Shown piece by piece: positions 11,888-21,200 of a DNA stretch of 64,000 nucleotides (within the stretch, counting starts at the first letter, position 1; the number at the start of each line of letters is the position of its first letter). The stretch spans positions 243,397,447-243,461,446 of the forward strand of contig CM077158.1 in NCBI GenBank assembly GCA_039583875.1, given 5' to 3'. The notes beneath the pieces are model-generated. The model was not told where the DNA came from. It did not search any database and worked only from the letters and a program-made list of their open reading frames with translations. Made by a program: the position numbers and the translations under genes. The DNA is from Platanthera guangdongensis (Eukaryota; Streptophyta; Magnoliopsida; Asparagales; Orchidaceae).

Positions 11888-13863
11888 TGTAACACCCCCC
11901 ATCCGTCACGAATAATATAACAGAAAGTTCGGCCGGGGCCCCACGTCATATGAAACAAACAGACGAAAGAGTTACTAAATGAAACCAAAAACCCTTAAAG
12001 ATTTTGAAAACACAATCCTAACACAGAGTTGCATTCTAGCGGAAGAATAAAAAGAGTTTCAATAAAAACTGCACCCCAAGGCGAATGTCCACTAACCACA
12101 ATAGAAATGAAATACAACGTCCACAACTGGCCTTAAGGCCTTACAACAAAAGTGTTTAACTCAAATAAAAACAGTTTGCAGACATCAACACGCAGGCCGA
12201 CAACACATGAAAAGCAACTAAACAAACAGTTGGGCCTTCGAGGGCCAGCACAGCAAGAAGGGCTTCAGCCCGCTATTTCCCGCTTGGCTCGGCAGCACCT
12301 GCAAGCAAACATTCCACCAAGCGGCGGCAAACAAAACAACGGTCAGCAAGGGCTGACCAAATTATAACGACCCTGCAAGCGGATTAACATAAATATATAA
12401 ACCTAGATTGTGCTATTTAAGCACCATTCAACACAAACGTTGGCGCGATCGGCCCAACGTCTCGTGCACACAGGGCACCTTAACGGTGTACCGGACTTAC
12501 CCGGGTCCCACCACCATTCTCAGTCCTAGACTAAACGACAACACGCCGAGCATTCGCTAGCCGTGACTCAAGGTACTCGGCTCTCTCCTATGCCTGTATC
12601 AACACACCAATTCCTTAGGTAGTCGAACTACACCACATAGTGCAGGTACAGTTCAGTCAAACCCGTTGCTCAAATCGTCGTACCCAACACGCACGACGCG
12701 GGTCAACCTCCCCTTGCCTGTTATCGCATACATAACCGATTGTTATGTAACAAGGGTGGCACTCGCGGCCACCAGAGTTGCGCGCCCAAGGCACACAACT
12801 CCACACACTAGCCCTACAGTCTCCGAGAGACGGGCTTCGCACAAACACGACAAAACTCCCCGGGAGTTAATGCCGAAGATCCAACGACTTCGTGCAAACA
12901 TTAGGGTGTTTCCTGGAGCACACCTCCCGTACTAACTGCCGCCCCGGGCAGACCCCCATTCCGAAATATTCAACTTCCACGGAGTCTTCTCCGGGAACCC
13001 CAGAACATCACCAATCCAGACCAACATGTCCGGATGGGCTTCACACAGCATGCCTAAACCGTACTCGCGCTTCCGGGTGCTAATGCAAATAATAGCGGGG
13101 ATGTAAACATCGACCTGTCGGAGAGCACCCTTCCCCCACCCGTCGGTGGAGAGGGGCTTCCATGCAAATATGCTAATTAAGGGCTTCACCTGCCCAAGAA
13201 GAAAAGTCGTTACCCTTGACGCGCGTTTCGGAGGCATGACTTGATCACGGACTCACGAACAATTCTCGTAGTGGCTGTCCACGCACCGATCCGAGCTCCG
13301 AAGGGGATGTTCTTCTTCTGACACCACTGGTTGGCCTCTCTCAACGAGTCCAAGCCCAAACCCTACCCTTCTTGGTCGGCCAAGAGGAGAGGAGTAAGGT
13401 GCTCCCAGAAATCGGAGGGAGACGCTCGGGTTTTTCCTCCTTACGGGAAGCGGCCGGGACAGAGGAAAGAGGAGTCGGCTTGCTCTTCGTTGGCGACGGC
13501 CTCTACTGCGAGTGAGGGAGAAAGAGAGGAAGGGGGATCAGGCTTCTTCCTCTTAGCCGACGATGGGAAGGAGGGAGACGGGGCTCTGGCTCGGCTTGCG
13601 CGTGAGAGAGGACGGGAGAGATGGAGAGAGATAAAGAGGCAGAGGAGGGAACTCCTTCCTCCTTCAGCCGGCGGGCGATCTGCACCTTCCAACGGCGACG
13701 GGAGACACAGCTGCTGCGCGCGAGAGGAGAAATCGGGAGGGAGAGGGAAAGATCGGGATTTTAGGTTTAGGGGGGGGGGGGGAAGAGGTTTTATATAAAA
13801 CCCTAGCCCGAAACCCGCTATTCGCAGCCCCAAAACATTTCAGATTAAAATCGGGGTGTTACA
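11888..13863 (-). repeat. 5' LTR of gypsy-1
   Basis: Partner of 5010-7010, with the same TGTAAC...GTTACA ends. On the minus strand U3 is very short: a palindromic TTTTATATAAAA (about 13789-13800) lies about 65 bases from the LTR start, so the transcribed R-U5 makes up most of the LTR. A run of 12 or more G precedes it at 13771 on the plus strand. Confidence 0.93.
13789..13800 (-). promoter_or_regulatory. Likely TATA box of the gypsy-1 5' LTR
   Basis: TTTATATAA lies in the first 80 bases of the LTR in element orientation, with no other TATA-like site near it. The same site occurs in the other LTR near 6940-6948. Confidence 0.5.
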
Positions 13864-15031
13864 GCTTTGTACTTTTCAGGTTTTATTTCATGTAGTTTTG
13901 GCCCCGAGACCAACGACCAATCATAGTCGTTGATTCCGCGTGCCCTAATTTCATTTCTTATAAATAAGATTTTTAGGGCTGCTGTCATTTCTCATTGCTA
14001 AATGTTTGGAGAAGAAATCCCTTCATTCCGGTGATCTCCTTCGTGGTGCCGACTCCGTGGAACCCCTTGGTGACGACTCTTTGGGTAATATTTTTGTATC
14101 TTTGTATTTTCTTCCTCCCCCACCCTCCAACTTTCCATTTTTTGCTGTCCAGCCTCTGCAAACAGCTTCCTGCCTCCCTTTTTCCTCCCTACAACCACCG
14201 CCCTTTGAAGCCTCCTCGTACAGGACCACCCACTCCACCTTTTCCTCTTCCAGACCAACCGCCGGCCACTACAAAACAGCCCACCAGCTTCTATTTTCTA
14301 TCAATAAGAAATTCCCATCAATTTTCATGTGGATGAAATTTACTATTCATCCTATAGTTTTCCCCTATCCCAGTCGCCAACCACCCTCCCCTGCCGCCGT
14401 TTTCCCCTGTCCTCCCTCCTGGAGCCGCTTACTGCTGCCCTTGTTTTTTTCCTCCCAGCAAAAAGGCTGCCGCCACCCTCCTAATTCCCCTCCAGCCATC
14501 CTACCATCAGGCTGCCACCCAACTATCCCCATATCCAGCAACCACACAACTCCAATTTTCCTTCCAGCACTCTTCCCTCTGGCCGCCACCTATTCCCACC
14601 CGTGGAGCCACCTCCCACCGCCTATTCACCACCGGAACCCCTCCTTGAGCCCTCCAACGTTCAGATCCATTTATTTTCAACAACCCTAATATTTGTATTG
14701 TGTTTTTGTTTTGGTTTTGGGGTTGTAAAACATTGTCACAGTTTGCTTATTACATGTTAGTTTGAGTGTTCATTTTATTATAGTTATTTGTGCCTTAATT
14801 AATCTCTAACTGCAGGAAGAGTTTATTCGCAACCCGCTCTTGCTTTGACCCTCCACGCGAAGGAAAGCCTAAGCCCGTTTCGCCCTAGTTAATTATTTTG
14901 CCTTGCTGTGAATTTATCTGCGTGAGATCTTTTAATTTATTATCTAACTGTGATTTAATCCGCCGGGTTTTGCATAACATGTAGGGTTAGGTCACCGATT
15001 TTTCCGCCGCCTATAAATCCCCCCTGTGTCA
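13864..15031 (+). repeat. 3' LTR portion of element B
   Basis: Begins with the GCTTT duplication left by gypsy-1 and ends ...CTGTGTCA at 15031. A TATAAATA motif at 13959-13966 lies upstream of the stretch shared with the inverted LTR at 554-1249. The pyrimidine-rich segment 14100-14690 is open in one frame by composition. The exact LTR start is hidden by decay and the nested insertion. Confidence 0.65.
13959..13966 (+). promoter_or_regulatory. Likely TATA box of element B LTR
   Basis: TATAAATA in the U3-like part of the LTR, followed by a transcribed-like leader. Position and motif are the only support. Confidence 0.45.
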
Positions 15032-15233
15032 CTCCCACTACCTATTGTGTGGTGAAGGTCTCTTTTAGAATTATCTTGCGATCTTATTTATCCTTTCTAA
15101 TAAATACGGTTAATATTGATCTCTAGAGAGTTTTTCTGAGTAAATATCATCAGAGTTTACTATTTTTCCTCATTATTTGGTGCACAATCTTTTATTTACC
15201 AAATTTGGATAATATATCCACTGCTTTCATCAG

Positions 15234-18200
15234 GAAGATGAAGGTGATATGGATGTTGATACTGCATCATCAACTGTTCAGGTTCCTGCTACGTATTCTC
15301 TGCCTGAGATTGAGATTTTTTGTTACTTGCTGGTGCTTATTTTCCTTATTGACCAAAAAAGATATGATGAGGTGAAATTTCCTTTTTCCCCTTTTCTTCT
15401 TCTGTCTTATTATTTTGCATACAAATACAACTCAAAGCAATGATTTGTTATTTTATTTTTGCCACTTTTTTTGCAGGCTAAAGCTTGCTCCTCTGCTAGC
15501 ATTACCCGCCTAAAATCCATAAACAGGAGGACAGTGGATGTTTTGGCATCCAGGATATATTTTTATTATTCATACAGCCATGAACTCACAAACAGTCTTT
15601 CTGAAATTCGCGGGTAAGTTAGAAATCTGATGGTCATATTAAACTAGTTAAATGACTTAAATGCGTATCTATATTTATAGTATATATGAAGGAAAACTTT
15701 GGTGTAATTGAGTAATTGAGGTTACTATCAGACGAATGAATTTATTTTCAAATCAAATATTTTTAAGAACTAATTCAAAAAAACTTCAAAAAGAGTTGAT
15801 CTTGGCGGCTCCTTTGACATGTGGGTCCCCTAGCGATCGTCATGTGGATTCTCCTAGCGATCAGTCGAGCGGGCGGGTTGCTCAATGACTGCTGCGGACC
15901 ATGTCATTTTCTTTTGTAAAATCTAAGAACTTGAGTATTAGTTTATAAATTATCTATACTAAAGTTGATTACTTTAATACTGTTGGAAAAGCCCACTTAA
16001 ACTAGACCCATTTGTATAGCATTTATTGTTTTTCTCTCCTCTCTTTAGTCCCACATTGTGTATCGGACTTTCCTCTCTCTTTCTCTCATCTATATATATG
16101 TACTCATTCTTTGTATTTACACCAAGTGAACATATATACGAGGTTGGCTTTCTCCATTTCTACATGGTATCAGAGCCAGGTTGCGGTCTCCTGCGGATTC
16201 CGAGTTCTATCCGCCCAGCAGCCTGCGGACTCCTGCGGACTCCCATTCTTATCCGCCCAGCGGCCTGCGGTTTCCGCGGCCTGCGTGTGTGTGTCCGCGC
16301 CTCCTAGTCGCATTGCCCCTGCGGCCTGCCTTGTCCAAACCGCTCCCTCTCATCCCGTGGAACCACTCCTCTTCCCTCCTCTTCTCGTCCCTCTTTATAG
16401 CTCTCTCTCTGATCCTGTGGGGTCCACTGCTTCTCATAGTCCGCTGCGGCCTCTTCTTGTCCGGCGTGACCTCGGCGAACTCGCTCCCTAGCTCCGCGGT
16501 CTCCTTCTGGCCGCTGCGAGCTCGGTATTCGCCTCCTCTTCTTGCTCTCTTTCGTCCGCCGAGAGCGCGGCGGCCTCCTTCTGTCCGCACTTCTCTCCTG
16601 CCTGCGGCTGCTCTCCTTCCTCTTCTGGCGGACAAGTTCTTTTCCCTGTCCGCCGCGGGATCGCCTCTGCGTTTTTTTTCCGTCTTGCGGACTCGTCCAG
16701 CCCGCTGCGGCCGCCCTCTCGTTCCCGCGACGTGCCGAGCTTCCCCGGATTGCCCTCTCTTCTCGGCCCGCTCCAGTCCGCCGCGGTCTGATCCAGTCCG
16801 CCTCGGCCTATTCCAATCCGCCGCGGCCTCTCATAGCCCGCTCTTTGCTGAGCGTGTCTGTACTCACCGCGGCCTCCTCCAGTCCGCCGCGGCCTCCTCC
16901 AGCTCGCCGCGGCCTCCTCCAGCTCGCCGCGGCCTCATCCAGTCCGCTGTCTCCGCCCGCTTCCTCTCCTCCAGGTCGCCCCCATGTCTACATCTGCGGA
17001 CTCTGTTGGCACGACAGTTCCTCCTCCTGAACGCCCGGCCTCTCTCCAGTTAGTCCGCGACGAGCTTCGGATTACTACAATTTCTCTCACTGGCAAGAAG
17101 AACTTCGTGGAATGGGCACACTCGGTTCGCCGTGTTCTGCAGTCAAAGGGGTTCCTTCATCACTTGACTCAGGCCGTTATCGGTAACCCTACTGAGGAAT
17201 GGTTACGCAATGATGGTCGTGTGCAGACTTGGCTTCTTAACTCTCTTGATGACGAATCTTATCGCCTAGCCATGTACCATGAGACGGCCAAAGGCATGTG
17301 GGACGAGCTCCACACCCTCTACTCTGGCAAGGATAGTCTCCACCATCTGTATGACATCATCACTGCTCTCCAGGCCCTTGATAGCAGTGGAGCGACCGAC
17401 CTGACGTCCTTTGTTGCTCAGGCTCGGTCTCTGGTTGAGGCTTGGATCCACCATCAGACTCCTACTTTAGATCTTGCTGCTCAACGTACCCAAAAGGAAG
17501 CTGTGGGTATCGCCTTGATGATGGCCCGGGTACCGCCTCATCTTCACAGTGTCCGGGCTCACATCCTCTCCTCTACCGATACACCATCTTTCTCCGATGT
17601 GTGTTCGATGCTTCTCAAAGTCTCCCCGCCTCCGGATGTGCCCGGACTTCCTTCTCCGACCCTTGTTCAACAGGCACCAGCTCCCTTATTGCCTCTACCC
17701 TTTTCTGCCCGTGGCGGCCGCTCTGATTCTCGCGGCCGGGGTCGGGGTGGCCGGTCTCGGCCTAAGTGCTCGTTCTGCGGTAAAGATGGGCATCTTGAAG
17801 CCACCTGCTATCGCAAACATGGGCGACCTCCTCGTCCACAGGCCTCTGCTGCTACTACCGACTATGCTTCCTCTCGTACTGATCTCGACGAGGTTCGTCT
17901 TCAGCTCCAGCATCTTCATGGCCTGCTTAGCCGCCCGCCTGCCTCGGTTGCCTCTGCTGCCTCCATCTCCAATGAAGGTATCGCCTGCCTATCCTCTGGC
18001 CCGCGCTGGATTCTTGATTCTGGTGCCACTCATCATATCACCTCTGTTAGGCCGCCTCAGTACTTGTCTTCACCTCACCCAAGTACATTACTGTCGCTAA
18101 TGGGGCATCGGTTCCCGTCTCTGGATGTGCTGATATTTCCCTCACCTCTTCTCTCCTTTTGCGCTCGGTTCTACATGTTCCGGGTTCTCCTTTCAATTTA

Positions 18201-21200
18201 CTGTCTGTTGGTCGCCTCACTACTGATTCTAATTTCTCCGTGACATTTACTTCTTCTTTTCTCATACAGGATCAGCAGACGCGAACTATCATTGGTAGAG
18301 GACGGCTGCAGAACGGGCTCTATCTTCTTGACGACTCTCCCACTGTCCTCGCATCTATCTCCTCTTCGGACTGGCATCGCCGTCTGGGACATGCTCCTCT
18401 TCCAGTCCTCCGGAAGGCTCTTCCTGATGTTACTCTTCCTGTTTTTCGCTGCGACACATGTATTTTGGGCAAACAACCCCGTTCATCGTTCCCTTCTCAT
18501 TGTACTCGGAGCTCCGCTCCTTTTATTTTGGTACACTCCGATATATGAGGTCCGTACAAATTTACTAGTATTTCTGGCTATCAATATTTTCTTACTTTTA
18601 TTGATGATTACTCTCGCATGACGTGGTTATATCTCCTCCGGGATCGCTCTGAACTTCCCCGCGTCTTCCGGGCTTTCATACTTGAGACTCGCACTCAGTT
18701 TTCTGCGCCTATTCGTACTATTCGTACTGACAATGCGCGGGAGTACACCAGTCATACCTTCGCTACTCTCTGCTCTGAGTTCAGCATTCTTCACCAAACC
18801 TCGTGTCCGTACACTCCACAACAGAATGGTGTCGCCGAGCGCAAGAATCGTCACCTTCTTGATGTCGCTCGCTCCCTTATGCTTCAAATGCAGGTTCCCA
18901 AACCATACTGGAACTGCGCGCTCTCAACGGCTTGCTTTCTCATCAACCGCCTCCCGTCTTCCGTCCTCCAGTATGCTACTCCCTTCAGCCTCCTCTTTCC
19001 CACTACTCCGCCTTTTCCCGTTCCTCCACGGGTGTTTGGGTGTACCTGCTACGTTCACCACCTTGGTCCCTCCACGGACAAGTTGGCTCCTCGTGCCACC
19101 AAGCATATCTTTGTGGGCTACTCGCGCACTCAAAAGGGTTATGTATGTTATTCGTCTGCTACCCGCAAGGTTACTGTCTCGGCTGACGTAACTTTCCGTG
19201 AAGATATTCCATTCTTCCCTGCTCTAGATGTCGCTCTGAGTCCAGATCCCGTCGTTCATCCTGTCATTCCTGCTCCTCACTCCTCATCCTCTCCGCCTTC
19301 TCTACCTCCTGTCCGTCCGCCACCACCGGTTATCCGGGTCTATTCTCGTCGCTCTCCTCATCCCGTTGCCCCTCTGCAGTCGGCTTCGCCCTCTGGTGCT
19401 CTGCTCCCTGCTGCTCCGGCTCCCGCCTCTACCGCTCATCCGATGGCGAATTACGTCTCTCTCCATCGCCTCTCTCCCTCTCTTCTTCACTTTGCCACCT
19501 CATTATCCTCTGTTTCGGTCCCTAACTCTTTGCAGGAGGCGCTTCACCATCCTGGCTGGCGGGCTGCCATGGACGAAGAAATGACGGCCCTCTGGGCCAA
19601 CCAGACCTGGGTCTTGGTTCCCTTACCTCCCGGTCAGCACCCTGTTGGGTGTAAATGGGTGTTCGTCATCAAGCATGCTCCGGATGGCACTATTGCCCGA
19701 CTGAAGGCCCGTCTTGTGGCCCGTGGCTTCACACAACAAGAGGGCCTCGACTATGAGGAAACCTTCTCTCCGGTGGCCAAGCTCAACATTGTCCGCGTTC
19801 TTCTCTCCGTCGCAGTACACCGCCACTGGCCCCTTCATCAGCTCGATATCAAGAACGCCTTTTTGAATGGCGACCTTCAGGAAACCGTCTACATGCGCCA
19901 ACCGCCCGGGTTTGAGACCACGGGGGAGTCTCGGGTATGTCTTCTCAAAAAGTCCATTTATGGTCTCAAACAGTCCCCTCGGGCGTGGTTTGACAAGTTC
20001 AGCAAGGTGGTTCGGGACATGGGGTTCACTCGGAGTTCTGCAGATTTCTCCCTCTTTACCCGACACCGGGCCACTGGCACCGTCCTTTTGTTGGTTTATG
20101 TTGATGACATCCTTCTCACTGGGGATGACTCAAAGGGGATTCAAGAGGTCAAACAACATCTGAGCACTGTTTTTCAGACTAAAGACCTGGGGAAACTTCG
20201 CTACTTCCTTGGTCTCGAGATCGCCCGGCGGCCGGACGGGTTGGTGCTCTCCCAACGAAAGTACTGTCTCAATCTTCTCAAAGATGCTGGTCAGTCTGGT
20301 TGCAAGCCAGCGTGTACCCCGATGGAGACAAATCACAAACTGTGCGCTCATGCTTCGGATGACGACTTGCTGCTTCCGAACCCGGAATACTATCGACGCC
20401 TTGTGGGAAAGTTGATCTATCTAACAGTCACGAGGCCGGATATATCGTTTGCAGTTGGGGTTGTCAGTCGGTTCATGCATGCCCCCCGGGCTTCTCATCT
20501 CCAGACGGTTGAACGGATTCTCCGATACCTTAAGGGAGCTCCGGGTCAAGGGCTGACTTACAAAACCTCCGACTCTGCTCCCGCATTGGTTGCCTATTCT
20601 GATGCCGACTATGCGGGTTCCCTGGACGATCGAAGGTCAACAAGTGGGTTCTGTACTTATTTTGGTGGTCATCTTATTACATGGAAAAGTAAGAAACAAG
20701 CTGTGGTAGCCCGTTCCTCTGCAGAAGCTGAATACCGATCGATGACCTCGGTTGTCTCAGAACTCACATTGCTTGAAAGTCTCCTTACTGACCTGGGAGT
20801 AAAACTCCCCTCCTCTGCTGTTCTATTTTGTGATAGTCAAGCCGCCATACACATAGCAAAAAATCCAGTGTTTCATGAGCGCACAGAACATATCGAAGTT
20901 GACTGTCACTTTGTTCGTGAGAAGGTTCAATTGAAGAAACTTGAATTGAAGCATGTTCCAGGAACTGATCAAGTTGCCGACATCCTCACAAAGGCCTTAT
21001 CAAGTACCCTGTTCTACCAGTGTTTGTCCAAGCTGGATGCATATGACCTATACGCTCCAGCTTGCGGGGGAGTGTTGGAAAAGCCCACTTAAACTAGACC
21101 CATTTGTATAGCATTTATTGTTTTTCTCTCCTCTCTTTAGTCCCACATTGTGTATAGGACTTTCCTCTTTCTTTCTCTCATCTATATATATGTACTCATT

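Larger units (their letters stand above)
5010..13863 (-). mobile_element. Complete Ty3/gypsy LTR retrotransposon (gypsy-1)
   Basis: The element starts with TGTAACACC and ends with GTGTTACA, and is flanked by the 5-bp duplication GCTTT (5005-5009, 13864-13868). Two LTRs of about 2 kb (5010-7010 and 11888-13863) enclose a primer-binding site, an intact gag, a pol with protease, reverse transcriptase, RNase H and integrase in that order, and a polypurine tract, all on the minus strand. That order is diagnostic of Ty3/gypsy. The integrase tail resembles chromoviruses of the Tekay/Del type, but lineage is not certain. Pol carries several stops and a frameshift, so this copy cannot move on its own. 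Confidence 0.93.
4051..15031 (+). mobile_element. Old Ty3/gypsy element B, interrupted by a nested gypsy insertion
   Basis: The integrase tail (4051 on) and the LTR ending at 15031 lie in the same orientation and become contiguous if 5010-13863 is removed. The target-site duplication GCTTT (5005-5009 and 13864-13868) marks the split point. The upstream part of the element was not recognised. The LTR end CA at 15031 abuts the RPN3 intron. A second copy of the same LTR lies inverted at 554-1249. Confidence 0.6.

Noticed and set aside
14006..14689. 227-codon Pro/Ser-rich frame
   Set aside because: Pyrimidine-rich LTR of element B; the inverted copy at 938-1291 is not conserved as protein.
16181..17053. 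290-codon frame ahead of copia-1 gag
   Set aside because: Driven by the CCGCGG repeats of the leader; overlaps gag in another frame.
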